Assembly (NCBI RefSeq): GCF_946885725.1
Contig: NZ_CAMPGZ010000005.1
Coordinates: forward strand, 1 to 47,320
DNA from: an uncultured Nocardioides sp.
GTDB taxonomy: Bacteria > Actinomycetota > Actinomycetes > Propionibacteriales > Nocardioidaceae
Reading direction: 5' to 3'
Length of the DNA stretch: 47,320 bases
This document shows, piece by piece, positions 26,089 to 35,806 of the stretch (its first letter is position 1; each line of letters begins with the position of its first letter). The notes under the pieces were generated by a model that did no database searches, was not told where the DNA came from, and saw only the letters and a program-made list of their open reading frames with translations. The translations under genes and the position numbers were made by a program.

Positions 26089-26101
26089 GGCCTCCAGCCT
26101 A
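26088..26101 (-). promoter_or_regulatory. Leaderless-type -10 for priA-hisF
   Basis: TAGGCT on the minus strand (26101-26096) is followed by GGAGGCC and the ATG at 26088. The GGAGG inside the 7-nt gap could also act as a ribosome binding site if transcription starts earlier. Confidence 0.5.
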
Positions 26102-26319
26102 GGAGCCGCGCGAGCACCGACCGTGCAGGGTCTCAGATACTTCGGACACACACCCCCACACCAGGGCACGCCTGGTCATAAGCACGGCCGAGCATCCGAT
26201 GCCGTGATCACATCTGCGTACCGAAACTGGTTCCGGCAGGGGGCGTGGCCGGTCGGACCATGAAGCAGCCTGAAGGGCGTATCTGCCTGCAGGGGGAACC
26301 GGCGACGCGGAGGTCGCAG

Positions 26320-27561
26320 ATGCTCACCCCTAGGCGGCGGTCCTCACGGAGGACGGCGACGGCGATCGCGACGACCCTGGTGACGGCGCTCTGCGTCGGC
26401 GTCCTGACCGCCGGGACGGCCTCGGCGGCCCTGGCGCCGAAACCCAGTCTCAAGCTCGACCGGACCATCACCACGAGCCCGTTCGCGGGCTCGTCGACGT
26501 CCGCGAAGGACAACGAGGGCATGGCCTACGTGCCCAGAGACGGGTCGATCTGGATCGCCGACGACGACTCACGCTCGCTGTACGAGATCAACGCGACGAC
26601 GGGCGCCCTCAAGCGCACGATCAACGGCTCGACCCTGAGCGCGACCCCTCGCCTCGGTGGCGGCGGCACCGCGGGACCGGACCGCACGCGAGACCTGGAG
26701 AGCCTCGCCTACGACCAGACCAACGACGTGCTCTACGCGTTCTCCGGCTCGTGCTGCGCCGTCGGGGTCCTGCCGACGGCGTACCGGCTCCGCCGGGTGT
26801 CCGGGAAGCTGCAGCCGGACGCCTTCCAGCCGCTGCCCGGCTCCGACTTCACCGCGGCCGCGTGGAACCCGGCGGACAGGAAGGTGTACGTCGGCATCAA
26901 CTCGACCTTCCAGAGCTACGACTTCGCGTCCAACCGCGCCGGAGCCCCCTTCTCGGTCAGCGGGGTCAAGGGCATCCTCGGGATGGACTTCACCGACGAC
27001 GGCAAGGACATGCTCGTCGCGCGCGACGGGTCGACGGTCAACCGGGTCGCCTGGAGCAGCCGGTCGCTGGTGTCCGGCTGGACCCTGAACCTCTCGTCGT
27101 TCGGCATGCTCGACACCCGTGCCGTCGAGATCGTCGGCGACCGCATGTTCGTCTCGGACGGCTACGACCTCCGCGCGCCCGGCGACCCCAGGGCGCACGC
27201 GATCTTCGTCTTCAGCGGCATCGGGTCCGGCACACCGTCACCGTCGCCCTCGCCCTCGCCGTCACCGTCCCCCTCACCGTCACCGTCGCCGTCACCCCCG
27301 CCGGCACCGTCGGCGCCGGTCGCCTCCTTCACCGCGACGCCCACGAGCGGCGCGGCCCCCCTCAGCGTGGCCTTCCAGGACACGTCGACCGGCTCGCAGA
27401 TCACGCGGAGCTGGAAGTTCGGGGACGGCGCGACGTCGTCGACGCGGGCCCCGAGCCACGTGTACAGCTCGCCCGGCAGCTACACCGTGCGACTGACGGT
27501 CACCAACAGCGCGGGCTCGAGCACCGCCACCAGGACCATCACGGTCAGCGGCAGCGGCTAG
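26320..27561 (+). CDS. Secreted protein with Ser-Pro linker and PKD domain
   Basis: A 413-residue predicted extracellular protein. Residues 1-37 are a Sec signal peptide (basic RRRSSRRT, hydrophobic core, AxA site at TASA). Residues about 45-300 look like a beta-propeller with repeats such as GMAYVPRDGSIWIADDDSRSL and SLAYDQTNDVLYAFSG; an esterase- or phytase-like propeller is possible but not proven. A Ser-Pro repeat linker (about 305-330) leads to a C-terminal PKD domain (GAAPLSVAFQDTSTG, WKFGDG, SPGSYTVRLTVTN). No sorting signal follows. ATG 26320 has GGAGG 6 nt upstream. The 231-nt gap before it shows no recognisable riboswitch. Confidence 0.8.
   Translation: MLTPRRRSSRRTATAIATTLVTALCVGVLTAGTASAALAPKPSLKLDRTITTSPFAGSSTSAKDNEGMAYVPRDGSIWIADDDSRSLYEINATTGALKRTINGSTLSATPRLGGGGTAGPDRTRDLESLAYDQTNDVLYAFSGSCCAVGVLPTAYRLRRVSGKLQPDAFQPLPGSDFTAAAWNPADRKVYVGINSTFQSYDFASNRAGAPFSVSGVKGILGMDFTDDGKDMLVARDGSTVNRVAWSSRSLVSGWTLNLSSFGMLDTRAVEIVGDRMFVSDGYDLRAPGDPRAHAIFVFSGIGSGTPSPSPSPSPSPSPSPSPSPSPPPAPSAPVASFTATPTSGAAPLSVAFQDTSTGSQITRSWKFGDGATSSTRAPSHVYSSPGSYTVRLTVTNSAGSSTATRTITVSGSG
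27234..27300 (+). repeat. Ser-Pro coding microsatellite-like tract
   Basis: Tandem CCGTCA/CCGTCG/CCCTCG hexamers encode about eleven Ser-Pro pairs linking the propeller to the PKD domain. Tract length is likely to vary between strains. Confidence 0.85.
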
Positions 27562-28205
27562 AAACCGAGCGACGCGCCGGTGAGGGCGGCCACGTCGTCG
27601 TCGGGGCCGGTCAGCTCGACCCGCGCGTGCCGCTGGCGGCCGAAGGCGAACATGACCAGCTCGCTCGGCGGCCCGGTCACGACCACCGGCCCATGAGCAG
27701 CCGCAGGCGCGTCCTTGAGCACGATCTCGGAGCCGGTCGTCGCGTTGCGCAGCCAGACCCCGACCGGCGCGCTGCGCACCAGCTGCTTGCCGGCGGTCCG
27801 GACCATCGACCAGAGCAGCCTCTGCTCGTCGTCGCTCAGCTCCCGCGGCTCCCAGCCCGGCTGCGAGCGCCGGATGTCCTCGTGGTGCACGAAGAACTCG
27901 AGGGTGTTCAGCAGCTGGTCGAGCTTCGGTACGGCGTACGGCGACCACCGCGGCGGGCCCTTGCGCAGCCGCTCGACGAGCTCGGCGAAGTCCGCCTTGC
28001 CGACCCGGCGCATCTCCGCCTCGGTCACCCGCGCCAGCGGTGCGACGGCGATGCCGACCGCGGCGGGGGAGCGCTCGCGGACGAGGAGGTGGACCACGAG
28101 GTCCTTCACGGTCCACTCGCCGCACAGCGTGGGCTGGTCCTCGCCGACCTGCAGGGCGGTGTCGCAGAGCGCCGCGCGCTCCGCCTGCGCCATCCGGACT
28201 GTCAC
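27558..28205 (-). CDS. Maleylpyruvate isomerase-like (DinB-fold) protein, TIGR03085 type
   Basis: A 215-residue member of the mycothiol-dependent maleylpyruvate isomerase-like/DinB superfamily. The four-helix N-terminal domain starts MAQAERAALCDTAL and includes TLCGEWTVKDLVVHLLVRE, where the His is the usual metal-binding position; FFVHHEDIRRSQPGW supplies a second His pair. The C-terminal domain is a small alpha/beta unit. Whether it uses mycothiol is inferred. The GTG at 28205 is fixed by a -10 element; the stop overlaps that of the PKD gene (shared CTAG). Confidence 0.82.
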   Translation of the reverse strand: MTVRMAQAERAALCDTALQVGEDQPTLCGEWTVKDLVVHLLVRERSPAAVGIAVAPLARVTEAEMRRVGKADFAELVERLRKGPPRWSPYAVPKLDQLLNTLEFFVHHEDIRRSQPGWEPRELSDDEQRLLWSMVRTAGKQLVRSAPVGVWLRNATTGSEIVLKDAPAAAHGPVVVTGPPSELVMFAFGRQRHARVELTGPDDDVAALTGASLGF

Positions 28206-28217
28206 AGCCTCAGCGTA
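28205..28217 (-). promoter_or_regulatory. Leaderless-type -10 for the maleylpyruvate isomerase-like gene
   Basis: On the minus strand TACGCT (28217-28212) is followed by GAGGCT and the GTG at 28205. It is divergent from the ABC exporter promoter, 160 nt away. Confidence 0.45.
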
Positions 28218-28376
28218 GGCCGCGCACGGTGGCCCTGGCCTGCTGCGCGGCGCCCGGCACGCACGGCAGCTGCGTTGTCGTCGCTCGACGGGGCGTCCGC
28301 CCCGCCTTCGCTCCTCCGCCTTGCCGACGCACGCGCCGGACACCGCTCGCGACGGCCCCGGCCACCGCGCACGACC

Positions 28377-28390
28377 TAGGCTTCTGCCCG
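28377..28390 (+). promoter_or_regulatory. Leaderless-type -10 for the ABC exporter operon
   Basis: TAGGCT (28377-28382) is followed by 7 nt and the GTG at 28390. No ribosome binding site precedes the GTG. Confidence 0.55.
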
Positions 28391-30210
28391 TGAGCCGAAC
28401 CCGCGACCGGTCCTCCTCGGTCACGGCGAGCAGCACCCTCCGCGACGGGTTCGCGGTCCTCGGGGTCGCCATCCGCCGTGAGCCGTGGATCTTCACGGTC
28501 TCCACGCTGGGCAGCCTGCTGTTCGGCGCGCTGACGGTCGCCGACGCGTGGGTGCTCGGCTGGTCGACCGACCACGTCGTGCTGCCGGCCTTCGAGACCG
28601 GTGAGGTCGCCGTGAGCGGGCTTGTCGCGGTGCTCGCGCTGTTCCTCGGCGTCGCGATCCTCCGCGCGGTCGGCATCGTGGCGCGACGGCTGGGGGCCGG
28701 CGTCATGCAGTACCGCATGCAGGCCCACTACCGCCGCGACGTCACCCGGCAGTACCTCCGGCTGCCGATGTCCTGGCACCAGAAGCACCCGACCGGGCAG
28801 CTGCTGTCCAACGCCAACTCCGACGTCGAGGCCGCCTGGGCGCCGATCGCGCCGCTGCCGATGGCTGTGGGGACGGTCGCGATGATGGTGATCGCGGTGC
28901 TGCAGATGCTGCTCACGGACCTGGTGATGGCGCTCGTCGGTCTGCTGGTCTTCCCGGCGGTGATCCTCGCCAACCTGCTCTTCCAACGGCTGCAGTCGCC
29001 GCTGATGACCCGCGCCCAGGCGCTGCGCGCGGAGGTGTCCGAGGTCGCGCACGAGTCCTTCGACGGCGCTCAGGTCGTGAAGACGCTCGGCCGCGAGCAG
29101 GAGGAGACCGAGCGGTTCGCGCGCAAGGCGCACCAGCTGCGCGACACCAACATCAGGGCCGGTCGCGTCCGCGCGTTCTTCGACCCGACGCTCGAGGCGC
29201 TGCCGAGCCTCGGCGTCCTCGCGGTCCTCGCGGTCGGCGTGCAGCGCGTGCTGCACGGGCAGGCCGACCCCGGAGACGTGGTGACCGTCGGCTACCTGCT
29301 CACGATCGTCGCCTTCCCGATCCGCTCGCTGGGCTGGCTGCTCGGCGAGTTCCCGCGCAGCGTCGTGGGCTTCCGCCGGGTGTCGGCGGTGCTCGCGGCC
29401 ACCGGCGAGATGCAGTACGGCGCCGCGGCGCCCGAGCGAGGCCGGCCGGGCGCGCTGCTCGAGGTGGACAGCCTCGCCTACCGCTACGACGACGGCCCGC
29501 CGCTGCTCGAGGGCGTCACGTTCGAGGCGCCGCCCGGCCGCACCGTGGCCGTCGTGGGCGCGACCGCATCGGGCAAGAGCACGCTCACCTCCCTGCTGGT
29601 GCGGCTCGTCGACCCTCAGGACGGCGCCGTACGCCTCGACGGCACGGACCTGCGCGACCTCGCTCCCGGCGTGCTCGCCGAGCACGTCGCGCTGGTGCCG
29701 CAGCAGGCGTTCCTCTTCGACGACACCGTGCGCGGCAACGTCGCCCTCGGCGCCGACATCCCCGACGAGGAGATCTGGGCCGCGCTGCGCACCGCCCAGG
29801 CCGACGGCTTCGTGGCCGCCCTGCCCGACGGCCTCGACACCCGGCTCGGCGAGCGCGGCACCTCGCTGTCCGGCGGGCAGCGGCAGCGGCTCTCGCTCGC
29901 GCGCGCCCTGGTACGGCGTCCGCGGCTGCTGATCATGGACGACGCCACGTCCGCGGTGGACCCGGAGGTCGAGGCCCGGATCCTGGCCGCCCTGCGCAAC
30001 AGCTCGGGCGAGGAGGGCTCGACGATCCTGGTGGTGGCCTACCGCAAGGCGACGATCGCGCTGGCCGACCGGGTCGTCTACATCCGCGACGGCCGCGTCG
30101 TCGACCAGGGGACTCACGCCGAGCTGCTCGAGCGCAACCCCGGCTACGCCCACCTGGTCAACGCCTACGAGGCCGAGCACCCCGACGAGCAGGCCGAGGT
30201 GTCGCGATGA
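28390..30210 (+). CDS. ABC exporter half-transporter, degenerate ATP site subunit
   Basis: A 606-residue fused membrane/ATPase protein of the type I exporter family, with six predicted helices in residues about 25-310. The nucleotide domain has Walker A GATASGKST (about residue 390) and a canonical signature LSGGQ (about 492). However, Walker B ends LLIMDDATS, so the catalytic Glu is replaced by Asp, and the H-loop reads VVAYRKAT with Tyr instead of His (about 551). It should therefore contribute the non-hydrolysing half site of a heterodimer with the next gene, as in TM287/288 or BmrCD. The ATG of the partner overlaps its stop (ATGA). The cargo is unknown. Confidence 0.9.
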   Translation: MSRTRDRSSSVTASSTLRDGFAVLGVAIRREPWIFTVSTLGSLLFGALTVADAWVLGWSTDHVVLPAFETGEVAVSGLVAVLALFLGVAILRAVGIVARRLGAGVMQYRMQAHYRRDVTRQYLRLPMSWHQKHPTGQLLSNANSDVEAAWAPIAPLPMAVGTVAMMVIAVLQMLLTDLVMALVGLLVFPAVILANLLFQRLQSPLMTRAQALRAEVSEVAHESFDGAQVVKTLGREQEETERFARKAHQLRDTNIRAGRVRAFFDPTLEALPSLGVLAVLAVGVQRVLHGQADPGDVVTVGYLLTIVAFPIRSLGWLLGEFPRSVVGFRRVSAVLAATGEMQYGAAAPERGRPGALLEVDSLAYRYDDGPPLLEGVTFEAPPGRTVAVVGATASGKSTLTSLLVRLVDPQDGAVRLDGTDLRDLAPGVLAEHVALVPQQAFLFDDTVRGNVALGADIPDEEIWAALRTAQADGFVAALPDGLDTRLGERGTSLSGGQRQRLSLARALVRRPRLLIMDDATSAVDPEVEARILAALRNSSGEEGSTILVVAYRKATIALADRVVYIRDGRVVDQGTHAELLERNPGYAHLVNAYEAEHPDEQAEVSR

Positions 30211-31991
30211 CGACCGTGATGGACACCGGCGAGGAGATCGGCGCCTGGCGCACGATCCGCCGCGGCGTCGAGTACTCACCCGAGCTGCGCGAGGGCATCG
30301 GCGGCACGTTGTTCTTCGCGGTGCTCGCCACCCTCGGCCGCGTGGTCGTGCCGATCTCCGTGCAGCAGACCCTCGACCGCGGCCTCAACGCGCCCGGTGG
30401 TCCCGACCTGCAGTTCATGGGCTGGATGGCCACGCTCGCCGCCGTCGCGATCGTCGTCACCGGCGGTGCGTCGTACCTCATGACATCGCGGCTGTTCACC
30501 TCCGCCGAGCGCGGCCTCGCGACGCTGCGGATCAAGGCGTTCCGGCACGTGCACGACCTGCCGCTGCTCACCCAGAACACCGAGCGCCGGGGCGCCCTCG
30601 TCGCGCGCGTCACCTCCGACGTCGACCAGGTGTCGCAGTTCCTGATCTTCGGCGGCCTCATCGCCGTGGTCAGCGTCGGCCAGATCGCCATCGCGACCGT
30701 CGTGATGCTCTTCTACTCCTGGCAGCTGACGCTCGTGGTCTGGCTCTGCTTCCTGCCGCTGTTCCTGTCGCTGCGCTACTTCCAGCGCAAGCTGTCCGCG
30801 GCCTACAGCACCGTCCGGCAGCAGGTCGGCTCCATGCTCAGCGCGATCTCCGAGCCGGTCGTGGGCGCCGCGACGGTCCGGTCCTACGCCATCGAGGGAC
30901 GCACCCAGGAGCGGATCGACACCGCGATCGAGGCGCACAAGCAGGCCAGCACGAAGGCGCAGGGGCTCACTGCGTTCTCGTTCTCGCTCGGTGGTGTCTC
31001 GGCCGGTCTGGCCAACGCAGGCGTGCTGATCATCGGCGTGCTGCTCGGCGTCGACGGCCAGATCACCGCGGGCAAGGTGCTCGCGTTCGCATTCCTCGTC
31101 ACCCTGTTCGTCGGTCCGGTGCAGATGGGCACACAGGTGCTCACCGACGCGCAGAACGCCATCGCCGGCTGGCGCCGCGTCATCGGCATCCTCGACACCC
31201 CGGCCGATGTTGTCGACCCCGGCGAGGAGGGGGAGGTGCTGCCGAAGGGTGCGGTCGCGATCAGCTTCGAGCACGTGACGTTCGCCTACCCCGGCGGCCG
31301 GCCGGTGCTGCACGACGTGAACCTCGACATCGCGCCCAACACGCGCGTGGCCGTCGTGGGCGAGACCGGTTCGGGCAAGACCACGCTTGCCAAGCTGCTC
31401 ACCCGGCTGATGGACCCGACCTCCGGCGTCGTACGCCTCGACGGAGTCGACCTGCGCACGGTCCCGTTCTCGTCGCTGCGCGAGCGGGTGGTGATGGTGC
31501 CGCAGGAGGGGTTCCTCTTCGACGCCACGCTGCGCGCCAACGCGCTCTACGGCAAGCTCGACGCCACCGACGAGGAGATCGTCGCCGCGGCCGCCGAGCT
31601 CGGCCTCGGCGACTGGCTCGAGAACCTCCCGGCCGGCCTCGACACCCGCGTCGGCCAGCGCGGCGAGTCGCTGTCGGCGGGGGAGCGTCAGCTGGTCGCG
31701 CTGCTGCGCGCGCACCTGGCCGACCCAGACCTGCTCGTCCTCGACGAGGCGACGTCCGCCGTCGACCCCGCGCTCGAGATGCGCATCGGCCGCGCCCTCG
31801 AGCGCCTCACCCGCGGCCGCACGTCGGTCACCATCGCGCACCGGATGTCCACCGCCGAGAACGCCGACGAGGTCGTCGTGGTCGACAAGGGCCGCATCGT
31901 GCAGCGCGGCCCACACTCCGCCCTGCTCGAACAAGGCGGTGTCTACGGCCGCCTGCACGAGTCCTGGGTCGCGCAGCAGTCCCTGCGATGA
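30207..31991 (+). CDS. ABC exporter half-transporter, catalytic subunit
   Basis: A 594-residue type I exporter half with six predicted helices and an ATPase domain: Walker A GETGSGKTT (about residue 385), Walker B LLVLDEATSAVD (about 510) with the catalytic Glu, and an H-loop His in TIAHRMST (about 543). Its signature motif is altered, LSAGE instead of LSGGQ (about 488). Paired with the intact signature of the upstream subunit, it would form the single active ATP site. A perfect inverted repeat starts at the stop codon. Confidence 0.9.
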   Translation: MTTVMDTGEEIGAWRTIRRGVEYSPELREGIGGTLFFAVLATLGRVVVPISVQQTLDRGLNAPGGPDLQFMGWMATLAAVAIVVTGGASYLMTSRLFTSAERGLATLRIKAFRHVHDLPLLTQNTERRGALVARVTSDVDQVSQFLIFGGLIAVVSVGQIAIATVVMLFYSWQLTLVVWLCFLPLFLSLRYFQRKLSAAYSTVRQQVGSMLSAISEPVVGAATVRSYAIEGRTQERIDTAIEAHKQASTKAQGLTAFSFSLGGVSAGLANAGVLIIGVLLGVDGQITAGKVLAFAFLVTLFVGPVQMGTQVLTDAQNAIAGWRRVIGILDTPADVVDPGEEGEVLPKGAVAISFEHVTFAYPGGRPVLHDVNLDIAPNTRVAVVGETGSGKTTLAKLLTRLMDPTSGVVRLDGVDLRTVPFSSLRERVVMVPQEGFLFDATLRANALYGKLDATDEEIVAAAAELGLGDWLENLPAGLDTRVGQRGESLSAGERQLVALLRAHLADPDLLVLDEATSAVDPALEMRIGRALERLTRGRTSVTIAHRMSTAENADEVVVVDKGRIVQRGPHSALLEQGGVYGRLHESWVAQQSLR

Positions 31992-32052
31992 CAACGATTC
32001 GTCTGCGGTTTACGGGGTGAATCACGCGGGCGGACCGCAGACGAATCGTTGT
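31991..32052. repeat. Perfect 19-bp inverted repeat between exporter and hisI
   Basis: The left arm ACAACGATTCGTCTGCGGT (31991-32009) and its exact reverse complement (32034-32052) are separated by 24 nt. The repeat starts on the last base of the exporter stop codon and ends 23 nt before the hisI GTG. It could be a bidirectional terminator without a T-run, or a repressor operator for hisI and the trp genes. Confidence 0.75.
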
Positions 32053-32075
32053 ACGGCGGGTGGGAGACTGGCCCG

Positions 32076-32441
32076 GTGAGCTCCCTCGACCCGCAGATCG
32101 CCGCCCTGCTCAAGCGCGACGACGCCGGCCTGGTCACCGCCGTGGTGCAGCAGCACGACACCGGCGAGGTTCTGATGGTCGGCTGGATGGACGACGAGGC
32201 GCTGCACCGCACGCTCACCACCGGCCGGGCGACGTACTGGAGCCGCTCGCGCGGGGAGTACTGGGTCAAGGGCGAGACCTCCGGCCACCGCCAGTGGGTC
32301 AAGGGAGTCCGGCTCGACTGCGACGGCGACACGCTGCTCGTCGCGGTCGACCAGGAGGGCGCGGCTTGCCACACCGGTGACCGCACCTGCTTCGACGCGC
32401 GTGAGCTCCCGGTGACGTCTCCGGGCACGGGAGCGGCGTGA
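32076..32441 (+). CDS. hisI: Phosphoribosyl-AMP cyclohydrolase
   Basis: A 121-residue zinc/magnesium enzyme opening the adenine ring of PR-AMP, the third step of histidine synthesis. It is the single-domain form with no HisE. Motifs: [47 protein letters not shown] and the metal-binding [13 protein letters not shown] 32076 gives the family length; GAGACT 6 nt upstream is a degenerate version of the leaderless -10. The stop overlaps the GTG of the next gene. Confidence 0.95.
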   Translation: MSSLDPQIAALLKRDDAGLVTAVVQQHDTGEVLMVGWMDDEALHRTLTTGRATYWSRSRGEYWVKGETSGHRQWVKGVRLDCDGDTLLVAVDQEGAACHTGDRTCFDARELPVTSPGTGAA

Positions 32442-33001
32442 GGGACCGCACCTTCGGACCGGCCGTCCTCGGCGGCCTGGCCACCGCCGCGCTGACCGCC
32501 GTCGCCGCGGCCCAGGACTGGGGCGTGGCGACCGGGGACAACGCCGGCGTCACGGCCACCGGACGCGCGGACGGCGCCACGACCGCGCCGCTCGCCCTCG
32601 CGCTGGCACTCGTCGCGCTCGCGTCGTGGGGCGTGCTGCTCGTGCTGCGCGGCCGGCTGCGGCGAGTCGTCGCGGTCGTCGGCGCCGCCGCGGCGGTGGG
32701 CGTCGTCGTCTCGGTCGTGCTGGCGTACGGCGACGTGGACAGGGCCGCAGTCGAGGCGGCGACCGCCGCGGGCGCCACGTCGGACGCGTTCGAGGTGTCG
32801 TTCACCGGCTGGTACTGGACCGCGCTCGTCTCCGGCGTCCTCTCCGTTGCCGCCCTGGTCGTCGCCGTGCTGCGCGCCCCGGGCTGGCCCGCGATGGGCA
32901 GCCGCTACGACAGCCCCGCCGCGCGCGACGCCGGGACGGCTGCCAGGAGCGACGAGGATCTCTGGAAGGCGCTCGACGAAGGTCGCGACCCGACCGCCTA
33001 G
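32438..33001 (+). CDS. Trp biosynthesis-associated membrane protein (TIGR02234 type)
   Basis: A 187-residue protein with about four hydrophobic segments (for example [79 protein letters not shown]) and a hydrophilic tail ending in [16 protein letters not shown]. This matches the family found beside tryptophan genes in actinobacteria; its role is unknown. It normally follows trpE, but here it overlaps hisI directly (GTGA) and no trpE is present. Confidence 0.85.
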   Translation: MRDRTFGPAVLGGLATAALTAVAAAQDWGVATGDNAGVTATGRADGATTAPLALALALVALASWGVLLVLRGRLRRVVAVVGAAAAVGVVVSVVLAYGDVDRAAVEAATAAGATSDAFEVSFTGWYWTALVSGVLSVAALVVAVLRAPGWPAMGSRYDSPAARDAGTAARSDEDLWKALDEGRDPTA

Positions 33002-33004
33002 ACT
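32999..33004 (+). promoter_or_regulatory. Candidate -10 before the HGxxPAAW gene
   Basis: TAGACT overlaps the stop of the Trp-associated membrane gene and predicts a leader of about 57 nt carrying a GAGGGAGA ribosome binding site before 33068. Confidence 0.4.
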
Positions 33005-33067
33005 GTCGCGCAGCCACGCCGACCCCGGCCGCGACGACAGAGCCACGACAGAGGGAGACCCACCGAC

Positions 33068-33265
33068 ATGGCGCACCACGGCAACACCCCGGCCGCCTGG
33101 ACCGGCGTGACGATCATCCTGATCGGGTTCGTGATCGGCGGTATCGGCATGGTCATCGACCAGTGGACGCTGTTCTGGGTCGGCGTCGCGCTGCTCCCGA
33201 TCGGCGCCATCGTCGGCAAGATCATGCAGAAGCTCGGCCTCGGCGCGGAGCCCGCGTCACGCTGA
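33068..33265 (+). CDS. HGxxPAAW family small membrane protein
   Basis: A 65-residue protein beginning [14 protein letters not shown], the family hallmark, followed by two hydrophobic segments ([17 protein letters not shown] and [18 protein letters not shown]). It is regularly encoded by trp genes of actinobacteria; its function is unknown. It is preceded by GAGGGAGA with a suitable spacing. Confidence 0.88.
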   Translation: MAHHGNTPAAWTGVTIILIGFVIGGIGMVIDQWTLFWVGVALLPIGAIVGKIMQKLGLGAEPASR

Positions 33266-33684
33266 CCACGGCCGGCCGCACCCGCGGCTCGCGTCGACCC
33301 GCCGCCGTCGCGGCGGGCGCCCTGGCTGCCATCGGCGGAGCCGTGCTCCTCCAGGTGCGCGACCCGCACCGGCCCGGCTCCTACGGCTTCTGCCCGTGGC
33401 TCGCGCTGACCGGCACGGCCTGCCCGCTGTGCGGCGGCCTCCGCGCAGTGCACGACCTCGGCGACGGCGACCTCGTCGCCGCGACGTCGAGCAACCTGCT
33501 GGTGGTCGCCGCCCTGCCGGTCGTCCTCGCCCTAGTCCTGCGGTACGTCGCCGCAGCCCGCCGCGGCAGCGGCACGCCGTACGACGAGAGGGCGGTGCGG
33601 CTGATGCTGCTCGTCGCCGTCGGGGTGGCGGTGGCGTTCTGGGTGGTGCGCAACCTGCCGTTCGCCGCCTGGCTCGCGCCCTGA
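33262..33684 (+). CDS. DUF2752 membrane protein, probable CTG start
   Basis: About 140 residues, identified by the DUF2752 motif: [23 protein letters not shown], then [15 protein letters not shown] and two further hydrophobic segments. The frame has no ATG or GTG in a sensible place: the first GTG after 33262 lies inside the first membrane helix, and upstream ones lie deep within the HGxxPAAW gene. The CTG at 33262 overlaps the previous stop (CTGA), mimicking the ATGA/GTGA couplings seen elsewhere, with CGGAG 11 nt upstream. The start is therefore uncertain. Function is unknown. Confidence 0.75.
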   Translation: MTTAGRTRGSRRPAAVAAGALAAIGGAVLLQVRDPHRPGSYGFCPWLALTGTACPLCGGLRAVHDLGDGDLVAATSSNLLVVAALPVVLALVLRYVAAARRGSGTPYDERAVRLMLLVAVGVAVAFWVVRNLPFAAWLAP

Positions 33685-33782
33685 GACCTCGCGGCGGGCC
33701 GGTCCGCCCCCGCATGAGAGGCTTGGACGGCACACAGCAGCGAGCACCCAGCGGTAGGCAAGTCGGGGGAGAAGGAGTCGTC

Positions 33783-34600
33783 GTGAGCACGTCCGTCCTG
33801 GCCGAGATCGTCGAGGGCGTGCGCGAGGACCTCGAAGCCCGCCAGGCCGAGACACCCCTCGAGGAGCTCAAGGCCCAGGCCCGCAAGGCCCCCGACGCGC
33901 TCGACCCGATGCCGGCGTTCCGCGCCGAGGGCGTCAGCGTGATCGCCGAGGTGAAGCGGTCCAGCCCCAGCAAGGGCGAGCTCGCCTCGATCGCCGACCC
34001 CGCGGCGCTCGCCGCCGACTACGCCGCCGGTGGCGCCGCCACGATCAGCGTGCTCACCGAGCAGCGCCGCTTCGGCGGCAGCCTCGACGACCTGCGCGCC
34101 GTCCGCGCCCGCGTGTCGGTGCCCGTGCTGCGCAAGGACTTCATCGTCACGTCGTACCAGCTCTGGGAGGCGCGCGCCGCCGGCGCCGACCTCGCCCTGC
34201 TGATCGTCGCCGCGCTCGAGCAGCCCGAGCTCGTCGGCCTGCTGGAGCGCGCGGTCTCCATCGGCCTCACCCCTCTGGTCGAGGTGCACGACGAGGAGGA
34301 GGTCGAGCGCGCCCTCGACGCCGGTGCCACGCTGCTCGGCGTCAACGCGCGCAACCTCAAGACGCTCGAGGTCGACCGCGACACGTTCGCGCGCCTCGCC
34401 CCGCGCATCCCCGACGGCGTCGTCCGCGTCGCCGAGTCCGGCGTGCGCGGCCCGCACGACGTGTTCGAGTACGCCAAGCAGGGCGCCGACGTCGTCCTCG
34501 TCGGCGAGACGCTGGTCCGGGGCGACAACCCCCGCGAGGCCGTGGCCGACCTGGTCGCCGCGGGCTCGCACCCCTCCCTCAAGCAGCGCGAGGTCGGACG

Positions 34601-34604
<4 letters not shown>
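33783..34604 (+). CDS. trpC: Indole-3-glycerol phosphate synthase
   Basis: A 273-residue TIM barrel closing the indole ring in tryptophan synthesis. Motifs: [17 protein letters not shown] (catalytic Glu and Lys), [35 protein letters not shown] and [12 protein letters not shown]. The GTG at 33783 is preceded by GGGGGAGAAGGAG. The 98-nt upstream gap shows no Trp-codon leader peptide. The stop overlaps the trpB start (ATGA). Confidence 0.96.

Positions 34605-35795
<1,191 letters not shown>

Positions 35796-35806
<11 letters not shown>

Noticed and set aside
27558..28718. Longer form of the maleylpyruvate isomerase-like protein
   Set aside because: The extra N-terminal part overlaps the ABC exporter gene and shows no similarity; the GTG at 28205 follows a -10 motif by 6 nt.
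33685..33782. Trp attenuator or leader peptide before trpC
   Set aside because: No short ORF with Trp codons and no terminator/antiterminator pair was found.
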